Shown: positions 17,991-26,410 of the stretch, piece after piece
How positions within the stretch are numbered: the stretch's first letter is position 1
Layout: each line of letters begins with the position of its first letter
Source: an uncultured Microscilla sp.
GTDB taxonomy: Bacteria; Bacteroidota; Bacteroidia; Cytophagales; Microscillaceae
Reading direction: 5' to 3'
Length of the DNA stretch: 49,743 nucleotides
Assembly: GCF_947493425.1 (NCBI RefSeq)
Contig: NZ_CANLRP010000046.1
Location: forward strand, 1 to 49,743
Position numbers and translations under genes: made by a program
Notes under the pieces: generated by a model
Told to the model about the DNA's origin: nothing
Databases searched by the model: none
What the model saw: only the letters and a program-made list of their open reading frames with translations

Positions 17991-18582
17991 ATTAATGTTG
18001 GTATTCAGGCAATTGGTCAACACCTGTCCCAAAAACCATTTTTGTTTAAGTATATTAAACACAATAATGCTCCCCCTGAGATGCCTATTGAGCCTCTAAG
18101 ACCTAGCCTTCTCTTGTTTTTTAAGTACAAATCAACCCTGCTTGCTTAATATTCTCCTTTTGAGTTATAAGCATTTTTTTGTCAAATTGTTCTTCCCAAA
18201 CAGGTGAGCTTGGCTCCTGTAGTTACCCTAAAGTGAAGAATGACTTAACCAAAAAACTGGTGCTTTATGCTAAGCCCTTGTTCAAGGCCAGTCGCTATTT
18301 TCCAGAAATTATATATAAACATAACCTGTTTTTGGTAGGCCAATATGTTTAACAAACTGATTCCAACTCTAGCTAATATTAGAAATTTTAAAAATTGTTA
18401 TTTGGCACATTACTTACATAGTAATTTTTTATTTATAAACTGATTTTTTATGCTTTTTTAAACAAAAATGCTTTACTTGTATCAGCTTCACCTTTAAAAC
18501 TTTTATTGAATAGTAAATTTTACTATAAATATTACTTTTTGTAAAAAAACTAATTTATTTCAAGAGAAATTGTCCATTGTTT
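17991..18582. other. Intergenic region, nothing recognised
   Basis: About 590 bases, strongly A+T-rich toward the 3' end (18350-18560). No supported gene, RNA or repeat. It leads into the palindromic element pair starting near 18583. Confidence 0.35.
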
Positions 18583-18783
18583 CTTAGGAATGGTACCAAA
18601 ATAAATACGCATTCTTAACCTCATCTTTTGAGGCTATACTTTGTTAAAAAATAGCCGAATAGCGCTGCTATTAGTCGGCCATCCCGCAAGCTCGCTCAAT
18701 ATCCACTGGATATTGCCGTGCCGCGTCTAGCAACAAAATATTTTAGCATTACTATAGAAATTTATTTTTACACCATTCCTTAG
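18583..18783 (-). repeat. 201-bp palindromic repeat element, copy 2 (inverted)
   Basis: Near-identical to 10920-11120 but in reverse orientation: it starts CTTAGGAATGGTACCAAAAT and ends TTTACACCATTCCTTAG. It shares the internal palindrome CAATATCC-ACT-GGATATTG and the CCATCCCGCAAGCTCGCTCA segment. Differences from copy 1 are few. Same length, no coding capacity. Confidence 0.8.
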
Positions 18784-18939
18784 GAACGACGCAAAAATAA
18801 AGTTGTATAGTTTAAGGAAATATTTTTTGGTCAGGCGAGGTCAAAAAACGCGGCATAGCCATGGCAAGTTTTTTTAACGAAGCATGTCCAAAAAAGATGA
18901 GGTTAAGAATGTAAATTTATTTTGACACCGTTCCTTAGC
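18779..18939. repeat. Palindromic element, diverged partner
   Basis: Starts CCTTAGGAACGACGCAAAAA and ends TTGACACCGTTCCTTAG. It shares a CCTTAG joint with the preceding element, exactly as the pair at 10759-11120 does. Read in reverse it has the same plan as 10759-10923 (a TAAATTTACA start, a CTTCGTTA segment, then a central hairpin), so both loci are pairs in the same relative order. Promoter signals for the regulator starting at 18999 must lie within or just after it. Confidence 0.6.
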
Positions 18940-18998
18940 ATAAAAAAGTATTTGAGGATAGCAAATTCATACAATTAATATCAACCAAAACAAATGAC

Positions 18999-19724
18999 AT
19001 GCAAATAATGAAAAAACAACACTGGCTATTTACCCTACTATTGCTATTGGTAGTTTTTACCTGTTTTTACCAAGATGCTTTTATACAACCTGTCATTTTA
19101 AACTCTGCTCAACCAACTATTTCTTCTGAAAGAGCTATACCTACCCTATGTTTGGGCTTTTTTACTTTAATGTTTGGCATGTTTTTTTTTTCAAACAAGT
19201 CGTCACCCCTCCCTCAAACTTTTACCAATCCACAGGGTGGAAAAGGGGGAGTTGGTAGTCTCCAAAAAATGGATATGGAAGAACAACTTGCCCACAAAGA
19301 GCAAGAAGTGGCTTGGTTTGAAGAACGACTTGCTCAACAAGATAAGGTATTACAAGAAGTAAAAGTACTGGTAAATAAAACCAATAGGTGGCAAAACCTC
19401 ACACAGATGCAAAACATTTGCTCAATGATTGAAAAAAAGGTAAACTACGAATTTGATATTGAAGAAGATTGGCTTAAGTTCAGAGTTATTTTCGAGCAAT
19501 TGTATCCTAGTTTTTTTCCCAAACTTAAGAAAGAGTTTAAAGCGCTTACCAGCAGTGATTTATGCATTTGTGCCTTACTGAAGCTCAACCTAAATACAAA
19601 AGACATGGCTGACCTGCTAGGGATTACTGTAGATAGTGTGAAAAAAAGAAGATATCGGTTGCGTCAAAAATTAGGTTTGCAGCGAGAAACCAACTTGGTA
19701 GAATATATTATTAACTTTGTATAG
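18999..19724 (+). CDS. Membrane-anchored HTH regulator, coupled to a SiaC-like gene
   Basis: A 241-residue protein; a second Met three codons in (MKKQHWLFTLLLLLVVF) is an equally good start. There are two hydrophobic segments (about residues 8-25 and 50-66, LCLGFFTLMFGMFFF), a charged coiled coil (84-125, EEQLAHKEQEVAWFEERLAQ), and the C-terminal module with FEQLYPSFFPKLKKEF and LTSSDLCICALLKLNLNTKD. The module ends in a LuxR-like HTH, MADLLGITVDSVKKRRYRLR. It resembles the regulator at 15533-16396 in layout and in the DNA-binding end. Its stop codon overlaps the following gene by eight bases, so the two are translationally coupled and probably work together. Confidence 0.75.
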   Translation: MQIMKKQHWLFTLLLLLVVFTCFYQDAFIQPVILNSAQPTISSERAIPTLCLGFFTLMFGMFFFSNKSSPLPQTFTNPQGGKGGVGSLQKMDMEEQLAHKEQEVAWFEERLAQQDKVLQEVKVLVNKTNRWQNLTQMQNICSMIEKKVNYEFDIEEDWLKFRVIFEQLYPSFFPKLKKEFKALTSSDLCICALLKLNLNTKDMADLLGITVDSVKKRRYRLRQKLGLQRETNLVEYIINFV

Positions 19725-20205
19725 CATACTTTTAGTCCTATTTTATTTTGCTGTTATCTTTTCTTTATTCACTACTTTAGCAGTGTGGATAAAGCATTAC
19801 ACAAAACAGCAAATCGTTATGCAAAATCGTTTTTTTATGCAAGCGGGAGAACATACTCCCTGTATTGATTTTAATTTAGAAACCATGACATTTAGGATAG
19901 AGGGAAGTTCTTTTGTTGAACTTCCCTCTGTTATTTATTCTAAAACCATCAATTGGCTGGAAGTTTTTTTAAAGTCCCCTCCTATATCTTCTCTACAACT
20001 TAACCTAAAACTAGCTTATTTTAATACAAACTTCCGCTATGTTCTCTTTGATATCTTTACTGTTTTATCCCAAAAACAAATCAAAGCCACCATCAATTGG
20101 CATATCATGCCTGATATAGCTGATTCAAAAGAAGACGGAGAGTTTTTTCATGAATGTTTTCCTGAGCTTGGGTTTCGGTTTATAGAAAGCAACACCATAG
20201 GATAA
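19717..20205 (+). CDS. SiaC/DUF1987-like protein with N-terminal membrane segment
   Basis: A TTG at 19717 overlaps the stop of the preceding regulator and yields 162 residues starting with a membrane helix (SILLVLFYFAVIFSLFTTLAV). If translation starts at ATG 19819 or 19837 the product is soluble, as is usual for this family. Residues about 42-160 match the DUF1987 (SiaC) pattern: GEHTPCIDFNLETMTFRIEG, SFVELP, LKLAYFNTNFRYVLFDIF, then a late TINWHIMPDIADSKEDGEFF. SiaC proteins are phosphorylated on a Thr of the YFNT-type motif and act in partner switching with a kinase and a phosphatase; the Thr is retained here. No kinase or phosphatase gene lies nearby. Coupling to an HTH regulator suggests a signalling pair. 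Confidence 0.7.
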   Translation: MYSILLVLFYFAVIFSLFTTLAVWIKHYTKQQIVMQNRFFMQAGEHTPCIDFNLETMTFRIEGSSFVELPSVIYSKTINWLEVFLKSPPISSLQLNLKLAYFNTNFRYVLFDIFTVLSQKQIKATINWHIMPDIADSKEDGEFFHECFPELGFRFIESNTIG

Positions 20206-20537
20206 ACCCAACACTCATAGTAGGGACTATTATTACGCAACAAACAAATTGGGTTGCTTTCTGGTTGTTTTCGCAGTCCATTTGGAGCAATGAGTCTTTT
20301 TATCAAATAAATAAGGTTTTATAACAGAAGAAGGCTATCTTGTTATAGCTGAAGAGAGTTAATAAAAACCTGCCCCTATCTTATGAGTATCCCCTCATCA
20401 AACTGGATATATGAAAAGCCTATTCAATCTGTTTGTTTTGCATCATCAATTTGCTAAGGAACAATGTTCAAAATAAGTGTCGAGATTGAGGGCATATACT
20501 CAAAACTGACTGAGGCACTTTTAGCCTTTGGCAGAGC
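20206..20537. other. Intergenic region, nothing recognised
   Basis: About 330 bases downstream of the SiaC-like gene with no supported gene or repeat. It leads into the dispersed repeat at 20538-20576. The upstream part of the LRR gene whose end survives at 20982-21104 was not found here. Confidence 0.35.
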
Positions 20538-20576
20538 GCAGTAAAGCTGCCCCGATGAACCGGGATTTATAAACAG
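20538..20576 (+). repeat. Dispersed repeat containing GCCCCGATGAACCGG, second copy
   Basis: Almost identical to 17887-17922 (AGCTGCCCCGATGAACCGGG and the following ATTTATAAA), same orientation. It is followed by a stretch with AGAACGAAG repeats (GGCAGAACGAAGGCC, CGCAGAACGAAGTTC). Non-coding. Confidence 0.55.
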
Positions 20577-20700
20577 CTATCGGTTTGCAGGCGTAAAAAA
20601 AGCTGGTAGTCCTGGCAGAACGAAGGCCAGGAAAGAGAACCGCAGAACGAAGTTCAAGCTCTGCAAAGCTAATATGTTCTAAATCGGACAGCTTCAAAGT

Positions 20701-20935
20701 CCCGATTTATTATCGCATTGGCGTCAACTTAATTTTTCAATCGAAGCCTCTAAAGCTACTTGATCTTGATGTGTTAGGAACACACGCAGGACGCGTGCGC
20801 CAGCCGTGAAAGCCTTTGAGAAGCTTTAAACAAAGTATTTTAAATACTCAAAAGTTATCTAACAGTGAGTGTAAGCAATATTTACAGGGTTTCCTTAACA
20901 CCCTTAGGTTGACGCCAATGCGATTTCTTATCGGG
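20701..20935 (+). repeat. Nested repeat: 207-bp element inside GATTTCTTATC direct repeats, copy B
   Basis: An inner element (20715-20921) has the same ends as copy A (GCATTGGCGTCAACTTA ... TAGGTTGACGCCAATGC) and the same plus-strand orientation, but is 45 bp shorter. The bounding direct repeats are GATTTATTATC (20704-20714) and GATTTCTTATC (20922-20932), the reverse complement of those around copy A. The outside flanks are also homologous to copy A's flanks in reverse (GGGCTATACCC here against GGGCATAGCCC there). The inner element is thus inverted relative to its surrounding repeat. Confidence 0.75.
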
Positions 20936-20981
20936 TGATTGTTGAGGGCTATACCCGAAATCACGTTTACGGGGTGATCAC

Positions 20982-21104
20982 ATTCCTAAGGAGATTTCAA
21001 AACTAAATAAATTGAAGCACCTGGATTTAAGGGGGAATTCTATATCTGACAAGGAGAAAAGAAAAATTATGAAATGGTTGCCACAATGCAACATACTTTT
21101 TTAG
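20982..21104 (+). pseudogene. C-terminal fragment of a leucine-rich repeat gene
   Basis: The frame IPKEISKLNKLKHLDLRGNS, then ISDKEKRKIMKWLPQCNILF and TAG, is the last repeat and cap of an LRR protein. It compares well with the end of the LRR protein at 8786-10120, whose last repeat ends LRLDNNPLAESSIRKIKKLL followed by PHCKVTT. No start or earlier repeats are present; the nested repeat element lies immediately upstream. This is a decayed gene end. Confidence 0.6.
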
Positions 21105-21227
21105 AATGCTCTATACACATCCCTTGGGTACTTGCCCCTCCTGTATTTAAAGGTGCTGCTCTTTGCAGAAAAAGGCAAAAGTAGAACTCAGGTGAAGTAT
21201 TCAAAAAAGAAAGATGATACCTCTTTC

Positions 21228-22053
21228 AAACTATGAAGAATTTTCCAACTTAATAACGAAAAAAGACTCCCCTACATACCAAAGTAGGTTTGAGTTTGTT
21301 TTAGCCCAACAAATACATCACTACTTTTAAAGTGGACACACGCCAAAACACAAACTATGAAGAATTTTCCAACTGAAAAGTAAAAAACAGCTTCCACTGC
21401 TCACCAAAGTAAGTTTGAGCTTATTTCAACCCAACAAATACATCACTACTTTTAAAGTAGATATACATCAAAACATAAATTATGAAGAATTTTCCAACCG
21501 AAAAGCAGAAAACAGCCTTTATTGTCTACCACAGTAAGCTTAGGTTTACATTTGACCAACATTTCATCACAGCTTTTAAGGTGGACATTTGCCAAAACAC
21601 AAACTATGAAGAATTTTCCAACTGAAAAGCAGAAAACAGCCTTTGCTATACACAGGAATAAGTCTAAGTTTATTTTAGCCCAACAAACGCCACAAATACA
21701 TAACACGTCACAACCACTTCTAAAGTGGACATTCACCTCAAACACAATCTACATCAAAAAATCACAACAACCTTATAATCAATTATTTATACGCAAGCAT
21801 TAAAGTAAACATTCAATCCAAAAGATAAACTATGAAGAATTTTCCAATCATACATATCATTACTGACAACCAAATAGTTATAAATAGTTATTAAAGCATA
21901 TATTCAAGCATCGGCTATGAAAAACTTTCTATTTGAGCCTCCTTTTCTTGACATGCTTACCAAACAATGGCAGACAAATACAGCATTTTTAAATCATCTT
22001 TGGCAAGACAAACCCAAGTACACCCACAAATTAAACTATGAAGGATTTTCTAT
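21228..22053 (+). repeat. Iterons of the plasmid origin, left array
   Basis: The 20-base core AAACTATGAAGAATTTTCCA occurs on the plus strand at about 21228, 21352, 21477 (one mismatch), 21601 and 21827, with diverged copies near 21913 and 22033. The first four sit 124-125 bases apart because the whole unit, including CCCAACAAATACATCAC and CTTTTAAAGTGGAC, is tandemly repeated. The same core flanks the rep gene on its other side, so these are presumably Rep-binding iterons, used for origin function or copy control. The long period (about 12 helical turns) is unusual for iterons. Confidence 0.8.
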
Positions 22054-22083
22054 TTTCTAATAAAAAAAGTGACCCACATACGC

Positions 22084-22117
22084 AAATAGCCCACTACCGA
22101 ATTGGTTGTGGGCTATT
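22084..22117 (-). terminator. Probable terminator hairpin after rep
   Basis: Arms AAATAGCCCAC and GTGGGCTATTT (22084-22094 and 22107-22117) enclose a 12-base loop. It starts about 23 bases beyond the stop of the minus-strand rep gene. The U-run on the minus strand is weak, so termination may be bidirectional or partial. Confidence 0.5.
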
Positions 22118-22139
22118 TATAGAAAATATTTCATAGTTT

Positions 22140-23102
22140 TTAAATCTCCAAAAACGGGTAGCTTCTCTTGAGTATCGTGATGGTATATCCTCCTATGTTT
22201 CCTTTGATTTGTTTGTTGGTACGTGCCAGCTGTATTTGATACAACAACATGTTAATCATCTCGGTATCAATGCCATCTACTACAGCTTTGGCTTGATGAA
22301 TACTTAGACTACACTCTTCTACCAGCCTGATAAAAACAGGGTTTTGCTGATATTCTTTCAGGAATTTAGGTGAGTCGACCGAAATAATGTTGAATTTATA
22401 CCCTACTACTTTTCTCCCACTTTTTTTCTCCTCTATCTCAAAACGCAATTCAGTTACATCTTCTATCTCTTCTTTGGCTTTGCCCAAAATATGCTTTTTG
22501 AGGCTTCCTGCCGTATATTTCTTTACTTCAATCTGCCCATCTTCACCCACTTTGCTGGCAAAAATATTGAGCAACTCATCAATAGAAGCATAGTACCAGC
22601 CAGTGTCCTGAAAAGCACACAAAATCATGTACAACCGTTTAGAGTGCCTCCCTTTAAGCTGCAGCAAATTTTTTAGCTGAAACTTGTTGTAGTGCTTTTT
22701 TAAATTAATGTAAAACTGTCGCACATCAGGCGAAATGGTGGTTCTTATTTCTTGCTTGTTTTTGGGCTTTTTGATAGCACCAATCAGGTTTTCAACAATA
22801 AACTCGTATTCTTTGCCATCAGTAACGCTTACTACATCTTTTAGCACAATGGTCTGCTTTTTTAATTTTTCACAAACCTTCAGCAAGGTACCTTTCTTTT
22901 GGGTGCGGCCTGTTAAGAGTTCTAAATCCTTCAGATTAATCACATACTCTTTTAGGTCGTCATCGTCTTGTCTGATTTGAGATACCAACAAATAAAAGAT
23001 GTTAATTTCCATCTCGCTTAGTAAAAACTTGTTCGACAGGGTCACCCTGGCATCTTGGGTAATGGAGCTCTTGTACTTCTCTAATAATTCCATATTATTC
23101 AC
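22140..23102 (-). CDS. rep: Plasmid replication initiator, Rep_3 family
   Basis: The 320-residue protein has the two winged-helix layout of Rep_3 (RepB/RepE-like) initiators. The first domain (residues about 10-130) contains ARVTLSNKFLLSEMEINIFY and YVINLKDLELLTGR. The second (about 130-240) contains FYINLKKHYNKFQLKNLLQL, then KGRHSKRLYMIL and a DELLNIF-type helix. A C-terminal tail of about 75 residues follows. Such proteins bind iterons as monomers to open the origin and as dimers to repress their own promoter. Identical iterons lie on both sides of the gene, supporting the call. ATG at 23102 is used; a second Met is three codons in. Confidence 0.9.
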   Translation of the reverse strand: MNNMELLEKYKSSITQDARVTLSNKFLLSEMEINIFYLLVSQIRQDDDDLKEYVINLKDLELLTGRTQKKGTLLKVCEKLKKQTIVLKDVVSVTDGKEYEFIVENLIGAIKKPKNKQEIRTTISPDVRQFYINLKKHYNKFQLKNLLQLKGRHSKRLYMILCAFQDTGWYYASIDELLNIFASKVGEDGQIEVKKYTAGSLKKHILGKAKEEIEDVTELRFEIEEKKSGRKVVGYKFNIISVDSPKFLKEYQQNPVFIRLVEECSLSIHQAKAVVDGIDTEMINMLLYQIQLARTNKQIKGNIGGYTITILKRSYPFLEI

Positions 23103-23460
23103 TTATGATGGAAAATTCTTCACAATAACTATTAAAATTGCACTAGTGGTCAATTAAGTAAGGAAAATTCTTCATAGTTAAGTAGCCATCCAACTAAATA
23201 ACTACACAACCATATTATTATTCATATAAAACACTTTAAACAAGTAATAAACTATGAAGAATTTTCCATATTTAGAACAGGTTTTAAAGTTATCCACATT
23301 ACTTTAGCGAAAATTCTTCATAGTTTATGGAAAATTCTTCATACACCCAGATGGAAAATTCTTCATTTTTTTGGCATTTATACCTTATAAGGGTTAACTA
23401 GAGATTGTTAACTGTAGTTCATGTTTCGAATTATTCAAACTAGAGTTAACCCAATCTGTA
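23103..23460. other. Replication origin region: iterons, DnaA box, inverted repeat
   Basis: Iteron cores lie at about 23109 and 23161 (minus), 23249 (plus), 23309, 23328 and 23353 (minus), the last three tightly packed. A perfect DnaA box TTATCCACA lies at 23290-23298 among them. Beyond is the inverted repeat GGGTTAACT / AGTTAACCC (23391-23399 and 23444-23452). Clustered iterons plus a DnaA box next to rep are the classical signature of an iteron-plasmid origin; some sites near 23109-23180 probably also overlap the rep promoter for autorepression. Confidence 0.8.
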
Positions 23461-24200
23461 GTTTCGAAAAATTTTGTGATTTTTTTAATTTTTTATTTCA
23501 TCAAAAAAATATGCCCAATCAAAAAAGACTTGGGATTAACTGATGAAAATTTTCAGGGTGCAAAATAAAAAGCACCTTAAGTTGAATAAATACCAGTTTA
23601 AAAAGCTCATAAATAGCTATAAATTGAACGATCGTAATTGAATTGGATAGTTATATACAAAAAATAAAAAGTAGCGTGAGGAGGCTTATTTATATAATAA
23701 TAAAGCATACGTTTTTGAGGCAGTTATTTTCTCAACCAACAGCTTATATTAAATCCTCTAAATATTGCGCTTAAAACACCTCCCTGTTACAATTTATATT
23801 AGACGTAAATTTAATATTTAAAGTGTTGATATACAACTAATTAACTACCTATTTATTGTTTTTTTTCAGTGCTCGTATCCTCCTTTAATATATGGCCTTC
23901 TCCTTTTGGCCAAAGCTTTAATAACTAGGATATTGATTCAGTGAAGCTTTAGCAATGTGTGCTTGTTTTTAACATTACTTTGCCATGTGGTTTTTTTGAA
24001 ATTTCCGATAAATAACTTTGTCCAAAAGATATAGCTTTCATTTTTTATTGAAAATTTTGAAAGTAACCGCTTAACGGCACTCAAATTTGCTTCGGAAAGC
24101 CCTAAAAAACGGTGATTTTTGGGAAGTTCTTAAGTAGAAAACCCCTGAATTTAGACAAATTCAAGGAACTATAATCAATTGCTTAATTATACATTGGTGG
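23461..24200. other. A+T-rich region beside the origin
   Basis: About 740 bases between the iteron cluster and the end of the next minus-strand gene, with very high A+T and no supported gene. It could supply the DNA-unwinding element of the origin; that is inference from position and composition only. Confidence 0.4.
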
Positions 24201-25442
24201 CTATTCAAGCCTGAGCAGCATATATTGTAGTTTTACCCCCTCTCCTATTATTTGATGGATTGCCTGGCGTATAAACTGCACATAAGTGTTGCTTTCCAAT
24301 TGTTCATACAAGTATTTTGATGGAACCAGAAAGGTCAAAGTATTGGTTTGGGTGTCAAATCCGCCAAAGTGTATTTGGTTTAAGACATATTTAGGGATGC
24401 TTTTCTCTTTTCTTTGGCGAGCCTGTACACGAAGAAAAGCCTTAAGTTTATTCCATTTTTGTCTAATTGACTCAGTCGCTTGGTTTAAAGCACGAATTTC
24501 CGTGTTTTTTATTTTTCCCAGGGTGTTCGTTTTGGGTGAGGCGTTCTTTTGTGTCTGCTGCTTTATTTTGTTAAGGTGCCACAGTTCCCAGGTTTCTTGA
24601 AAAAAAGAAACCCGTTCGTTTCCGTTTTTGAATATTTTTTGAAAAAATGAATCAAGACAAATTTCATCAAAAGGTGTTTTTCTTTGAAGGGCTTCAGCCT
24701 CGATGAGGCAATAATACTTAAACTCAGTCTGAATATGTTGAAAGTGTTCTGGGTGATATTGGTGTTTGGCTAATTTTTGATAAACTTCATGAAGATCAAT
24801 ATTGTTGACATCAGCCCTATTTTTGTGAACTGTGATGAGTTTGTGTACCATATCAGCAGCAAGTTGTTTCCATTCTTCCTGCAGCGTTTCGCTAGTTTCT
24901 GAATGTTCAAGAACCGTTTTTTGAGCTGTTTCGTTCTTGTTTTTTGTACATTTATAGGCAATATATTCAGCAATGCTAAGCTTGGTTCTGGTGTTTTGCT
25001 TGTGCTTTTCTTTATGGGTGTTTACCCAACAGGCGAAGCTTGAAAAAATGGTGTGTGTCCAATTTACCTGATAGTGAAAAAGCCCATACCCTTTTCTGAA
25101 ATTGCCAGTAACTATATTTTTAAGTTGCCATTGTGCTTCTGTTGGTGGGGCAGCTCTTTTTACTTTGAGAACTCCTCTCTGGGTAAGTATTCTTACTACC
25201 CTGTCTTGTTCATCGGGTGTGAGGTGGGTATGTGCTTGAATCTCCTTTTTTGTTTCAAGCCAGGTACATTGGGTTTCTGGGGTATTGCCCCAGCCAAAAC
25301 CCGCTCGAAAAAGCAAGTAGTTTAGAAAAGCCGATACCTTGTGGTCGCCAAACACACGGGCAAAGTCGACAAAAACAACTCCAGGGTCATAGTCAATTTT
25401 GCCTGCTACAGAAAAAGGTAATGTGTATTTTGCCTGGTTCAT
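24201..25442 (-). CDS. Replication-associated protein with DnaA domain I-like C-terminus
   Basis: The 413-residue protein starts MNQAKYTLPFSVAGKIDYDP. Its first 130 residues resemble the DNA-binding winged helix of plasmid and phage initiators (FLNYLLFRAGFGWGNTPETQ, HTHLTPDEQDRVVRILTQRG, then VLKV and WQLKNIVTG). A variable helical middle follows. The last 75 residues fit DnaA domain I: RQKWNKLKAFLRVQ, a short loop, PKYVLNQIHFGGFD, NTLTFLVPSKYLYEQLE, then YVQFIRQAIHQIIGEGVKLQ. In DnaA this domain binds DnaB helicase and regulators such as DiaA/HobA. The protein may therefore help load the helicase at the nearby origin (inference). It is minus-strand, like rep, and upstream of it. Confidence 0.65.
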   Translation of the reverse strand: MNQAKYTLPFSVAGKIDYDPGVVFVDFARVFGDHKVSAFLNYLLFRAGFGWGNTPETQCTWLETKKEIQAHTHLTPDEQDRVVRILTQRGVLKVKRAAPPTEAQWQLKNIVTGNFRKGYGLFHYQVNWTHTIFSSFACWVNTHKEKHKQNTRTKLSIAEYIAYKCTKNKNETAQKTVLEHSETSETLQEEWKQLAADMVHKLITVHKNRADVNNIDLHEVYQKLAKHQYHPEHFQHIQTEFKYYCLIEAEALQRKTPFDEICLDSFFQKIFKNGNERVSFFQETWELWHLNKIKQQTQKNASPKTNTLGKIKNTEIRALNQATESIRQKWNKLKAFLRVQARQRKEKSIPKYVLNQIHFGGFDTQTNTLTFLVPSKYLYEQLESNTYVQFIRQAIHQIIGEGVKLQYMLLRLE

Positions 25443-25718
25443 AGCGTATGTATCAACAGTGTATTAAAAGTACTATTTTTGGGTGATAACAAAACAGTTC
25501 AGAAACCAATTTTGCTAAAAGTCCATCTTTCTTATAGATTCGATTTTGGGTGTTTCCTATAGATTAAAAAGGTTGATAGCAATCTCTTTTTACCTTTGAG
25601 GTAAGTTACATACAAAAATTAGCGAAGTAAAAAAGCTCAATTTCTTAGAAAATATAACTTATATCTTACACCTGGCAGCAAACATAAACAAAAAAATAAC
25701 AATCGCACAAAAAGCGAT
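25443..25718. other. Intergenic region
   Basis: A 276-base gap between two minus-strand genes. Nothing firm is seen: no hairpin with a T-run and no clear -7 element. It should contain the promoter of the DnaA-domain protein gene. Confidence 0.3.
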
Positions 25719-26255
25719 TTATTTTTTTTCCTTTTCCGAGTCTGCTAAATTCATAAGCATTTTGCTTACCTTCCCATTGATATTGATGTTAAACTTATAT
25801 TTAAGCAAAATCTCCTCCTTCTTCTTCTCCCCCACTGGCTTATTTTTCTTGTATTTATAGATTACATCAGGCAAGCCTTTCTCTATTTGTGCTCCCTTTG
25901 TTTTTACTTTACTTGGGTAATATTCATGGACAAAATAGTGGAAAGCTTGATTCACATTACTAAATACTTTGAGCCCTTTTTCTTCTTGCTCTTGCAACAA
26001 TTCAGCATATACTTGGTGAATGGCACCTTCTCGCTGTTGTTCGGTTAGGTCGTCAATTGATCCGTATTTTTGAATAATTTTCCGGGTAACTTCCTGCATT
26101 AAGTGGGTAAACTCCTGTTTTTCTTCTTCAGCCATCATAAATGTAAATTTAGCCTGTTTTGGCGGTTTTTTTTTGCTAATGGTTGATTTATGAAACTTAC
26201 CTGTCTTGTTTTCTTTTGTTTTTAAGTGTTTTTCTCCCATCATCATAAAACCCAT
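25719..26255 (-). CDS. Hypothetical protein of the plasmid region
   Basis: 178 residues, very basic in the first 40 (KTKENKTGKFHKSTISKKK) and charged throughout. A helical middle part reads EEKQEFTHLMQEVTRKIIQK and ends near VNQAFHYFVHEYYPSK; the last third is again Lys-rich (IYKYKKNKPVGEKKKEEILL). Several early Met codons make the start uncertain (26255 or 26240). No signal peptide or membrane helix. The basic composition is compatible with nucleic-acid binding, but I do not recognise the family. It lies between the replication gene and the membrane protein gene, in the same orientation. Confidence 0.55.
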   Translation of the reverse strand: MGFMMMGEKHLKTKENKTGKFHKSTISKKKPPKQAKFTFMMAEEEKQEFTHLMQEVTRKIIQKYGSIDDLTEQQREGAIHQVYAELLQEQEEKGLKVFSNVNQAFHYFVHEYYPSKVKTKGAQIEKGLPDVIYKYKKNKPVGEKKKEEILLKYKFNININGKVSKMLMNLADSEKEKK

Positions 26256-26410
26256 TGATGTGCAATAATAACAAAAAACCAGATTTTTGTGGGGGCTTTG
26301 TGGAGAGGAAGTATTTTTTACGAAGGTAGATTGTTTATCAATCTGATCGAAAAATCCCTAAGCATCCGTCGGTGCTTAGGGGTGTCAGTATTTTTGTTCT
26401 TGGGGGTGGG

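Noticed and set aside
21228..21850. CRISPR array from regularly spaced repeats
   Set aside because: The repeated unit is about 124 bp with conserved sequence between the cores, no unique spacers of uniform length and no cas genes; it surrounds a rep gene, so iterons fit better.
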